The notes under the pieces: model-generated
Databases searched by the model: none
Told to the model about the DNA's origin: nothing
The model's input: only the letters and a program-made list of their open reading frames with translations
In this document: piece after piece, positions 1 through 6,088 of the stretch
Numbering within the stretch: the first letter of the stretch is position 1
Layout of the letters: every line of letters starts with the position of its first letter
NCBI GenBank assembly: GCA_903837445.1
Contig: CAILUR010000240.1
Coordinates: 1 to 11,414 of the forward strand
Length of the DNA: 11,414 bases
DNA from: an uncultured bacterium
Lineage (GTDB): Bacteria; Oederibacteriota; PGYV01; CAILUR01
Reading direction: 5' to 3'
Translations under genes and position numbers: made by a program

Positions 1-88
1 ACCAGTCATTGTGGATGGAAGAAATATATATGACCCTAAAACTATGAAAAAAGCAGGGTTTGAGTATGTGGGGATAGGCAGAGGTTAA
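1..88 (+). CDS. UDP-glucose 6-dehydrogenase, C-terminal end (partial)
   Basis: The reading frame starting at base 2 encodes about 28 residues and ends at TAA 86-88. The peptide contains VDGRNIYDP followed by a short helix and the ending GFEYVGIGRG. This is the characteristic C-terminus of the UDP-glucose/GDP-mannose dehydrogenase family, where the last Rossmann-like domain ends with a 'DGRN-y-P ... G-x-x-Y-x-GIGR' pattern. UDP-glucose dehydrogenases oxidise UDP-glucose to UDP-glucuronate with two NAD+ in the cytoplasm, supplying sugar for surface polysaccharide. Only the tail is in the window, so the exact sugar-nucleotide substrate cannot be tested, but this C-terminal form is most typical of the UDP-glucose enzymes. 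It lies upstream of envelope genes on the same strand, which fits a surface-sugar role. Confidence 0.82.
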   Translation, partial: PVIVDGRNIYDPKTMKKAGFEYVGIGRG

Positions 89-150
89 AAAATATTTCTA
101 AGGGTTTTATTTAAAATTTAGAACAAAGCAAAAAACTTATGGAGAAAAAA

Positions 151-441
151 ATGGCCCAAAATAAAAATAAAGAAAACAGAGATGGTAAAAAAGAGCTGAT
201 AAAGGCATCAGACAATAAAACTTTTTCGCTCAAAGATTATTTTTTGATTAATGTTGCGTTCCTTGTTTTTTTGGCTGTGATATGCCTGATAATTTATTTC
301 ACCACCGGGCGGCAATGGGATGAGGTCATGAGCAGCATTTACAGCTTTATTTTTCTCGTCTTTGGTGGGGGCTTTGCTTTTGTGTCTGCTTTTGATTATA
401 TCTATGACAGGGTCACAAAAAAATCTGAAGGGAATAACTGA
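151..441 (+). CDS. Small two-helix membrane protein, unknown function
   Basis: The product is 96 residues if translation starts at ATG 151. An ATG at 139 is in frame and would add four residues, but 151 is preferred because GGAG at 141-144 sits six bases before it, whereas 139 has no clear ribosome binding site. Residues 1-30 are very polar and lysine-rich, with a predicted cytoplasmic N-terminus. Hydrophobic segments run at about 31-50 and 62-82, separated by a short polar stretch (TTGRQWDEVM), and the protein ends in a charged tail containing FDYIYDRVTKK. Both termini would therefore be cytoplasmic by the positive-inside rule. I recognise no family. The stop lies only four bases before the start of the next gene, which suggests translational coupling and a possible partnership with that coiled-coil protein. 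Confidence 0.7.
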   Translation: MAQNKNKENRDGKKELIKASDNKTFSLKDYFLINVAFLVFLAVICLIIYFTTGRQWDEVMSSIYSFIFLVFGGGFAFVSAFDYIYDRVTKKSEGNN

Positions 442-445
442 TATA

Positions 446-1150
446 ATGCGCCTCTCCCGTAATTTAAAAAGTTTCGTTTTTCTATGTATTATAGGCGTGT
501 CTTTTTGTAGTATTAGTTTCGCTGAAAATGTTTATTCTGAGGCGCAGTATGTGACTCCGGTGACGGCTGTGGAAACACCTAAAAAAATAGTCAGTATGGC
601 AACGGCAAAGACGGAAGATACAGTGGAATTATTAAAAGCACAAAAAAGTGAAATAAATGAACTCAAAGGACAGTACGCTACTTTTAAAAACGGAATAGAA
701 CAGGCGGGGAAGAAAATAGAAGGACTGGAAAAAGCGCTTACCATAGTTAACGAAGATATTAAAAAAATTGAAGAAAAAAACATAGAACTCTCTGGAATTG
801 TGTCTGAAATGGACGGCCTGAAAACAGGGCTCAAAGATATGGAAGACAAGTTTCAAAAGGACAAAGTAGTTACCGATAAATATATGGATGAGTTTTCAGA
901 AATGAAAACGACCTTGAGGGAAAAAGTGGACAAGCTGCAGTCTTACAGCGATATAATGGATGTTTTGAAAAAAGAACTGAATAATAATGAGATAGAAATA
1001 GCCAGATTGAAAAAGGAAATAAATATGGTAAGGACGGAAGCTGGCGGAGATGACAGTGCGTTGGACTCTATCTCTCGTTGGCCGTATATGGGGATTTCGG
1101 CAGTGGCTTTGTCTTTAGTGGCTTTTATAATAGTAATGGTAAAAAAATAA
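446..1150 (+). CDS. Exported coiled-coil protein with C-terminal membrane anchor, unknown function
   Basis: The open frame reaches back to 362, but that part overlaps the preceding gene. ATG 446 is preferred because it is followed at once by a signal peptide (residues 1-26: basic start, hydrophobic core, SISFA cleavage site), with GAAGGGA at 427-433 upstream. This gives 234 residues. After a low-complexity linker (about 27-54), residues 55-198 are almost continuous Lys/Glu-rich heptads, a strong coiled-coil pattern. A short Gly/Asp hinge (199-211) leads to one hydrophobic helix at about 214-232 and a terminal Lys-Lys. The expected topology is an envelope-side coiled coil attached to the inner membrane by its C-terminus. 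No catalytic motif is seen and no family is recognised. A spacer or scaffold role across the envelope is an inference only. Confidence 0.75.
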   Translation: MRLSRNLKSFVFLCIIGVSFCSISFAENVYSEAQYVTPVTAVETPKKIVSMATAKTEDTVELLKAQKSEINELKGQYATFKNGIEQAGKKIEGLEKALTIVNEDIKKIEEKNIELSGIVSEMDGLKTGLKDMEDKFQKDKVVTDKYMDEFSEMKTTLREKVDKLQSYSDIMDVLKKELNNNEIEIARLKKEINMVRTEAGGDDSALDSISRWPYMGISAVALSLVAFIIVMVKK

Positions 1151-1165
1151 AAGTGAGGAATTAAA

Positions 1166-2026
1166 ATGGCATACAGTATGACGGGCTGGGGAACTTATAA
1201 AGCAAAAAAGTTTACTATAAATATAAAGGGCTTGAACTCAAAATACAAAGAAGTTTTTTTGCATATGCCTACTGAATTTTTTAGTCTTGAGGCAAATGTT
1301 CACAGACTTATTTCAGATGCCGTAAACAGAGGAAAAGTAGATGTATATATTAATATTGATAAAGCCAAAATTAAAAAAAGAATCACGGTGAATGAAGAAC
1401 TTTATAAGTCAGCGTATGCAGCACTGAAAAAACTTTTGGCAAAAACTGGGGAAAAGCATGTACCGGTAGAAGTTATTTTTCAGAGTGTGGAAGGCATAGT
1501 AAGCGAAGACTTGTCACTGGATGCAGATTTTGCATGGGAACAAGTTAAACCCGTGATAGAAAAGGCTATAAAAGATTTTGTAAAAATGAAACAGGCGGAA
1601 GCGGAAAGGCTTTTGGAAGACATAGCAAAACGCGTGGATGTGGTGGAAAAAGAAGCGGAAAATATAAAAAAACTTTTTGAGACATATAAAGTCTCATACA
1701 CGATTAAAATAAAAAATAAAATAGAAGAATTACTTCGTAAAAGCGAGGAAAAAAAAGAAGGGTTTATAGCGGCGCAGGTGGTGGAAGTGGTGGAAAAATT
1801 TGACATTACCGAAGAGCTTGTTCGGCTTTCTTCCCATGTCAAACAGATAAGGGCTTTATATAAAGAAAAAATTGTCGGTAGAAAACTTGATTTCATAGCG
1901 CAGGAAATTTACAGAGAAGCTAACACCCTGACAAATAAACTGGGAAGCCCTGAAATTTCTGCTTGTGCAATTGCGATAAAAGAAACTACGGAAAAGATAA
2001 GAGAACAGGCTGCAAATCTGGAATAA
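1166..2026 (+). CDS. yicC: YicC/YloC-family endoribonuclease
   Basis: The product has 286 residues, normal for this family (about 287-292). It opens with MAYSMTGWG, matching the family's N-terminal 'SMTGfG' signature, followed by the 'N.KYKEV.LHMP' stretch that corresponds to the family's 'N.RfLe...R.P'. The C-terminus contains EIYREANTLTNKLGSPEI and ends IREQAANLE, the diagnostic tail of the DUF1732 domain. The layout is therefore YicC-like N-terminal domain (about 1-155) plus DUF1732 (about 200-286). E. coli YicC and B. subtilis YloC are metal-dependent endoribonucleases, and YicC has been linked to small-RNA turnover. GTGAGG lies just upstream of the ATG. The gene is 15 nt after the coiled-coil gene and heads the yicC-remA-gmk-rpoZ-coaBC block, an order also found in Bacillus (yloC-ylzA-gmk-yloH-yloI). 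Confidence 0.93.
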   Translation: MAYSMTGWGTYKAKKFTINIKGLNSKYKEVFLHMPTEFFSLEANVHRLISDAVNRGKVDVYINIDKAKIKKRITVNEELYKSAYAALKKLLAKTGEKHVPVEVIFQSVEGIVSEDLSLDADFAWEQVKPVIEKAIKDFVKMKQAEAERLLEDIAKRVDVVEKEAENIKKLFETYKVSYTIKIKNKIEELLRKSEEKKEGFIAAQVVEVVEKFDITEELVRLSSHVKQIRALYKEKIVGRKLDFIAQEIYREANTLTNKLGSPEISACAIAIKETTEKIREQAANLE

Positions 2027-2053
2027 TAATAGAAAACGAGGGTAACTGCATAA

Positions 2054-2341
2054 ATGATGTTAAATGTGGGTTTTGACAATGCTGTGGTTTTAGAGAGAGT
2101 GGTGGCTATTATTTCAGCCGGTTCCACTCCGGTAAAACGCATGCTTGAAACCGCGGAAAAAAACGGGTTTCTTATAGATGCGACTCACGGGAAAAAAATA
2201 AAATCGGTTATTATTACTGATAGCAATCATTGTATTTTATCTGCGATACATACGGAAACTCTTAACTCCAGAGCGGGAGTAAAGGCTGGACAGCAGGAAA
2301 GAAAAATTATAAAAGAAAAGGAGGCACATGGTGGTAGATAA
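2054..2341 (+). CDS. remA: RemA-family (DUF370) DNA-binding regulator
   Basis: The product has 95 residues. Residues 1-70 follow the RemA/DUF370 pattern closely: NVGFDN, the 'I.S..S.P.KRM...A...G.LIDATHG' core (20-46), then SVIITDSNHCILSAIHTETL (51-70). RemA of B. subtilis activates extracellular-matrix and osmoprotection genes and forms ring-like oligomers that bind DNA through a conserved arginine pair after the 'DATYG' motif. Here that pair is conservatively replaced by Lys47-Lys48. A basic tail of about 22 residues (RAGVK...KIIKEKE) extends beyond the core and may add DNA contacts. GAGGG at 2038-2042 supports ATG 2054; a second ATG follows directly at 2057. The last 14 bases overlap gmk. 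Its targets here are unknown, but the neighbouring surface genes make an envelope regulator plausible. Confidence 0.92.
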   Translation: MMLNVGFDNAVVLERVVAIISAGSTPVKRMLETAEKNGFLIDATHGKKIKSVIITDSNHCILSAIHTETLNSRAGVKAGQQERKIIKEKEAHGGR

Positions 2342-2912
2342 AGGAGATGTGTTTGTCATATCGGCTCCATCAGGTGCCGGCAAGACAACGATTATTAACA
2401 AGTTTATGGAAACCCATAAAAATGACTTTATGCTTTCTGTGTCTGTCACTACCAGGCCTGCCAGAACTGGGGAAAAACACGGCACGCATTATTATTTTTT
2501 TAGTAAAGAGAAATTTCTCGAGTATATTAAAAAAGGCAAGTTTATTGAATATGCTAAAATTATTAATGAATACTATGGAACGCTTAAAGAAACTGTTAAA
2601 AGTAGCACTGCCAGCGGTAGGAACCTGATAATGGATATTGATGTGCAGGGGGCTAAAAAAATAAAAAAACAGATAAAAAAATGTGTCACTGTGTTTATGA
2701 TGCCACCTTCTTTTGAGGAATTGACCGACAGACTGACAAAGAGGAAAACAGATTCGCCTGAAGCGGTAAAAAAACGCCTTGCCCTTGCGAAAAAAGAAAT
2801 GAAACAAAGCGGGAAATACGATTTTGTCATTGTGAACAGGGATATTGACGAGACAGTGGGCTTATTGGAAGCAATATTAAAACTTACAAAATTCAAAAAA
2901 TATAAGGTATAA
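2328..2912 (+). CDS. gmk: Guanylate kinase
   Basis: The 194-residue product is guanylate kinase (ATP + GMP to ADP + GDP), a cytoplasmic step in GTP/dGTP synthesis. It has the Walker A loop APSGAGKT at 13-20, the GMP-binding segment SVSVTTRPARTGEKHGTHYYF (37-57, with Ser37, Arg43 and the tyrosines), LIMDIDVQGA (100-109) as Walker B region, and the lid with RLTKRKTDSPEAVKKRL (135-151). Length is slightly below the usual about 205. The strong Shine-Dalgarno AAAAGGAGG (2316-2324) lies inside remA, but only three bases before ATG 2328. GTG 2331 in the same frame has a better six-base spacing and could be the true start, shortening the protein by one residue. The 14-nt overlap with remA implies translational coupling. 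Confidence 0.96.
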   Translation: MVVDKGDVFVISAPSGAGKTTIINKFMETHKNDFMLSVSVTTRPARTGEKHGTHYYFFSKEKFLEYIKKGKFIEYAKIINEYYGTLKETVKSSTASGRNLIMDIDVQGAKKIKKQIKKCVTVFMMPPSFEELTDRLTKRKTDSPEAVKKRLALAKKEMKQSGKYDFVIVNRDIDETVGLLEAILKLTKFKKYKV

Positions 2913-2919
2913 TAGATAA
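2884..2919 (+). promoter_or_regulatory. Candidate internal sigma70 promoter for rpoZ-coaBC
   Basis: TATAAT at 2908-2913 is a perfect -10 hexamer that overlaps the gmk stop codon. TTACAA at 2884-2889 (four of six matches to TTGACA) lies 18 nt upstream. Transcription would start near 2919-2921 and give a leader of about 73 nt before rpoZ. The 13 bases GGTATAATAGATA at 2906-2918 recur exactly at the promoter at 11055-11067, which supports a functional site. The -35 is weak and the region is AT-rich, so this is a reasonable but unproven call. Confidence 0.45.
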
Positions 2920-2924
2920 GTACC

Positions 2925-2980
2925 CCGGAGTATTTAAACTACCGGACAATTTAATGAATCGCAAAAATGCGATGATCGCA
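2925..2980 (+). promoter_or_regulatory. rpoZ leader with alternative hairpins
   Basis: Three nested elements lie just before the rpoZ ribosome binding site. A first hairpin pairs CCGGAGT (2925-2931) with ACTACCGG (2938-2945), loop ATTTAA, with one bulged A. Then ATCGCA (2958-2963), TGCGAT (2968-2973) and ATCGCA (2975-2980) occur in series. The middle segment can pair perfectly with either flank: upstream with an AAAA loop, or downstream with a tight TGA loop and five usable pairs. The downstream hairpin would abut GGAGG at 2982-2986. No T-run follows, so this is not an intrinsic terminator. An effect on translation initiation is inferred from position only. Confidence 0.4.
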
Positions 2981-2992
2981 CGGAGGCAATAA

Positions 2993-3220
2993 ATGAAAAA
3001 GAACGAGTACACGCTGGATGACTTAAGAACAAAAATGGGTAACAAGTACGCTTCAGTCCTTTTGGTAGCTTCGAGGGCTAAGGCCATACGCGAGACTCCG
3101 GGGGAAGTGGAAGATGAAGATAAAAAATTGAAACCCACTGTAACTGCGGTAAAAGAACTTATGGAAGACAAGCTTAAGTTCAAAGATTTTGAAGGCGATA
3201 AAATTAAAGCTGAGGAGTAA
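2993..3220 (+). CDS. rpoZ: DNA-directed RNA polymerase, omega subunit
   Basis: The 75-residue product has the compact omega/Rpb6 pattern: an N-terminal helix (TLDDLRTKM), the conserved NKYASVLLVASRAKAIRE segment (17-34), an acidic linker (39-45), then KPTVTAVKELMEDKL (47-61), equivalent to the 'KP...AL.E...GKi' motif of bacterial omega. Omega binds the beta-prime subunit and assists assembly of the polymerase core; in some bacteria it also shapes the ppGpp site. Length is within the family range. GGAGG at 2982-2986, six bases before the ATG, fixes the start. It follows gmk after an 80-nt structured leader, the widest gap in the + strand run. Its last codons (GAGGAG, two Glu) double as the ribosome binding site of coaBC. 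Confidence 0.88.
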   Translation: MKKNEYTLDDLRTKMGNKYASVLLVASRAKAIRETPGEVEDEDKKLKPTVTAVKELMEDKLKFKDFEGDKIKAEE

Positions 3221-3225
3221 ATTAC

Positions 3226-4452
3226 TTGGCAAAAGTATTGCTTTGCGTAACAGGAAGCATAGCTGCTTACAAAGCGTGTGACATAATTCGGCTTTTGAAG
3301 AAAAACGGAGCACAGGTAAGATGTGTAATGACAGCTTGCGCCAAAGAATTTGTCACGCCACTTACGCTAAGGACCCTTTCGGAAAACCCTGTTTATGATG
3401 ATATGTGGTTTGAAAGCAAGGCTCCTGAAGCCACCATAGAACATATAGACCTTTCCTGTTCAAATGATGTTATTTTAATAGCGCCGGCGACTGCCAATAT
3501 AATAGGTAAGATAGCTGGAGGCATAGCAAACGACCTTTTGACAGCCACTGTTATGGCATCTGATAAACCTGTGGTGATAGCACCAGCTATGAACACCCGT
3601 ATGTGGAAAAATCCTATTGTTCAGGAAAATGTAGCAAAACTAAAAAAACTCGGGTATCTTTTTGTCGGGCCTAAAAAAGGCGAACTGGCTTGTGGCGAAA
3701 TAGGGGAAGGCCATATAGAAGAAGTAAATGAAATAGTGGATAAAACCTTAAAAGCCGTAAAAAAAAACTTCATAAATAAGCAAATGTCAGGGAATACTCT
3801 CCTCAACAATAAAACAATTCTAATCACTTCAGGTGCGACGCGTGAACCTATTGACGCGGTGCGTTTTATTTCAAATCCCTCTTCCGGAAAAACAGGCTAT
3901 TTTCTTGCCACCGAAGCTAAAAACCGGGGAGCAAAAGTTATTTTTATTACAGGTAAAAGTGCGTATGTGCCACAGGCGGATATTATTGAAGAAGTGGAGT
4001 CGGCACAGGATATGCTTGACGCTGTCAAAAAGCACAGCGCAAAAGCGGACATAATTATCGGGGCTGCTGCAGTGGGGGACTTTACTACGGATAAAAAAAA
4101 TGGAAAACTTGAGAGAAAAGATGTTCAGACCTTGATACTCAAACCCACAAAAGATATTTTGGCAGAGGTAGGAAAGGGCAAAGACACGAAAATTATTGTG
4201 GGCTTCGCGGCTGAAGTGGGGGAAAGAACAGACAAGGCGATAAAAAAAATAAAAAATAAAAATCTGGATATGATAATCCTTAATGATATTTCAAAAAAAA
4301 GTATAGGATTTGAAACTGACAATAATAAAATAAAAGCCATATCGAAAACTGGGAAAATTATTTTTTCAGGCACCGGCACCAAAGAAGCGCTTGCGGGAGT
4401 AATTCTTGATTTAGTGGAAAGTCTTTTAAAGACAAAAAAAAGGCACGGTTAA
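3226..4452 (+). CDS. coaBC: Bifunctional phosphopantothenoylcysteine decarboxylase / phosphopantothenate-cysteine ligase
   Basis: The 408-residue protein catalyses two consecutive cytoplasmic steps of coenzyme A synthesis: ligation of cysteine to 4'-phosphopantothenate (CoaB) and FMN-dependent decarboxylation to 4'-phosphopantetheine (CoaC). The CoaC half (about 1-185) has the flavoprotein start VTGSIAAYKA, active-site His73 in EHIDLS, APATANIIGKIAGGIAND, the PAMN motif with Asn123, and Cys156 in ELACGEIGEGH; these match E. coli Dfp His75, Asn125 and Cys158 with a constant shift of two. The CoaB half (about 195-408) has ITSGATREPIDAVRFISNPSSG, GAAAVGDF, LKPTKDIL and VGFAAE. The start is TTG 3226 with GAGGAG at 3212-3217 eight bases upstream, inside the end of rpoZ. 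An A8 run (4434-4441) lies near the 3' end, one base before the protease gene's frame region. Confidence 0.96.
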   Translation: MAKVLLCVTGSIAAYKACDIIRLLKKNGAQVRCVMTACAKEFVTPLTLRTLSENPVYDDMWFESKAPEATIEHIDLSCSNDVILIAPATANIIGKIAGGIANDLLTATVMASDKPVVIAPAMNTRMWKNPIVQENVAKLKKLGYLFVGPKKGELACGEIGEGHIEEVNEIVDKTLKAVKKNFINKQMSGNTLLNNKTILITSGATREPIDAVRFISNPSSGKTGYFLATEAKNRGAKVIFITGKSAYVPQADIIEEVESAQDMLDAVKKHSAKADIIIGAAAVGDFTTDKKNGKLERKDVQTLILKPTKDILAEVGKGKDTKIIVGFAAEVGERTDKAIKKIKNKNLDMIILNDISKKSIGFETDNNKIKAISKTGKIIFSGTGTKEALAGVILDLVESLLKTKKRHG

Positions 4453-4453
4453 A

Positions 4454-6079
4454 ATGGGGACCCTCGTAAAAAAAACACTTTTTATGCTTATTACTATTTT
4501 TGTTGCTGGGCATATTTTTGCCGCAAAGGTAATGACTTTTTCTGGCATGTCCGCTTACCGGAATGAAATAATAGTACAATATAAAACCCCACTGACGACA
4601 GCTGATTTAGGAACTCTCTCAAATATAATCGGAATAAAAATAGACGATGAAAAGAGCGCAATGCATTATATTGAAACTTATTATAAGATAACCCGTGTGA
4701 TTAAAAAAACTCAAAGTACTGATTTTGTGGTCTACAAAGTGGCAGATATAAGTGCGGTGGAAACTACAGTAAACGCGCTTAAAACAAATCCAGCGGTTGT
4801 TTATGCAGAGCCAAATTATATGTTCAGTGCGCTTTATACCGTGGTAGCTACTATTCCAAATGATTCTTTTTACCAAGATGGATTTACACAATGGGGCTTT
4901 AATAAAATTAAAGCGGATATGGCATATAATGCAGGTTTAATTGACCTCTCGAAAAATAAAACAATAATTGTAGCGGTTTTGGATACAGGCATATATGCCT
5001 CGCATCAGGATTTTGTGGGAAAACTTGTGGCAGGTTGGAATGTCATAGAGGGGACTTCAAATCCTGCGGATGATAATGATATTTATCACGGTACGCATGT
5101 GGCTGGAATAATTGCCGCAAATACAAATGACCAGACTGTTTTGGGAGCTGGGTATCCAAGTATGGCAGGGGTGGCTTATACAAATGCCTCCTGGACCGCT
5201 CAAGTAAAAGTTATGCCTGTTAAGGTATTGGATTATGAAGGGTTGGGAAGCGTGGCGGACATAGCGACAGGTATTAAATGGGCGGTAGATAATGGAGCAA
5301 ATATAATTAATTGTAGTTTTGGGAGCGATTCTGAAAGTGTGACTTTGGAGAACGCGATAAATTACGCTTTAGCGCAGGGGTGTATTTGTGTGGCTTCTTC
5401 TGGCAATACTTCCAGTTATGGCAATGTATATCCAGCGCATTATGCCAATGTAGTGTCGGTAGGAGCTACGGATGAAAATGATTTAAAAGCTGATTTTTCA
5501 ACTTGGGGGAAAGTGGATGTGGTGGCACCTGGTACTGATATATGGAGTTGTTCAGGAGATATTGCGGTTTATACTGCTCTTTCCGGAACTTCTTTTTCGG
5601 CACCATATGCGACAGGTGCGTTGGCTATGATTTTGCTAAAAAATGAGGCTATCCTTCCGGAAAGAGCCATAAATATATTGGAACAGACTGCGGATGATGT
5701 GGATGTGCTGGGAAGGGACTCGAAGACAGGCTGGGGAAGAGTAAATCTATATCGCGCGCTTACGGAAGAGGTTTCTTTGGTAACTGGAGAACTTAGAACA
5801 TATGTTTGGCCAAATCCCTTTTCTCCAGCGAAAAATACCTATATCAATATCACCTTTAAATTTCCAACAATTTCCGACACCACCATAAAAATATATGATG
5901 GTGGGGGAGAACTTGTATGGGAAAAGACACTGGCTGCCGGAGAATTGATAGAAGGGTATAATGTCGCGCGTTGGGATGGAAAAAACAAAGAAGGGCGTGC
6001 GGTAGCTAACGGGACTTATTTTCTCTTGGTAAAAAACAAAATCAATACTGGAAAAACTAAAATAGCTATTGTCTATTAA
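4454..6079 (+). CDS. Secreted subtilisin-like serine protease with FlgD/Por-type C-terminal domain
   Basis: The 541-residue product has four parts. A signal peptide covers about 1-23 (two lysines, hydrophobic core, HIFA cleavage region). A propeptide of the type found in subtilases follows (about 30-123), ending with VVYAEPNYM (115-123). The S8 catalytic domain (about 140-440) has Asp177 in VLDTGI, His212 in HGTHVAGI, oxyanion Asn318 in SSGN and Ser380 in GTSFSAP, so the triad is complete. A C-terminal domain of about 90 residues (450-541) starts YVWPNPFSP, contains IKIYDGGGELV and WDGKN (507-511), and ends GKTKIAIVY; this is the FlgD-like / type IX 'type A' sorting pattern. The protein should be exported by Sec, matured by propeptide removal, and perhaps surface-attached. 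The ATG is one base after the coaBC stop, so the genes are coupled. The next gene encodes a PorV-like barrel, the expected partner of such a tail. Confidence 0.92.
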   Translation: MGTLVKKTLFMLITIFVAGHIFAAKVMTFSGMSAYRNEIIVQYKTPLTTADLGTLSNIIGIKIDDEKSAMHYIETYYKITRVIKKTQSTDFVVYKVADISAVETTVNALKTNPAVVYAEPNYMFSALYTVVATIPNDSFYQDGFTQWGFNKIKADMAYNAGLIDLSKNKTIIVAVLDTGIYASHQDFVGKLVAGWNVIEGTSNPADDNDIYHGTHVAGIIAANTNDQTVLGAGYPSMAGVAYTNASWTAQVKVMPVKVLDYEGLGSVADIATGIKWAVDNGANIINCSFGSDSESVTLENAINYALAQGCICVASSGNTSSYGNVYPAHYANVVSVGATDENDLKADFSTWGKVDVVAPGTDIWSCSGDIAVYTALSGTSFSAPYATGALAMILLKNEAILPERAINILEQTADDVDVLGRDSKTGWGRVNLYRALTEEVSLVTGELRTYVWPNPFSPAKNTYINITFKFPTISDTTIKIYDGGGELVWEKTLAAGELIEGYNVARWDGKNKEGRAVANGTYFLLVKNKINTGKTKIAIVY

Positions 6080-6088
6080 AAGGATTAA

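Noticed and set aside
89..150. A possible promoter (TAAAAT at 112-117) before the two-helix protein gene.
   Set aside because: There is no -35-like hexamer at suitable spacing, and the region is simply AT-rich. Read-through from the dehydrogenase gene is as likely.
362..445. An upstream extension of the coiled-coil gene to ATG 362.
   Set aside because: It overlaps the preceding gene by 80 bases and would put 28 residues before a clear signal peptide. ATG 446 is the better start.
4434..4456. An A8 run near the coaBC end where a slip by one base would enter the protease frame without a stop, making a CoaBC-protease fusion.
   Set aside because: The protease has its own ATG and a good signal peptide right after the coaBC stop. 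A fusion would place that signal inside a cytoplasmic enzyme. A-runs are common in this AT-rich sequence.
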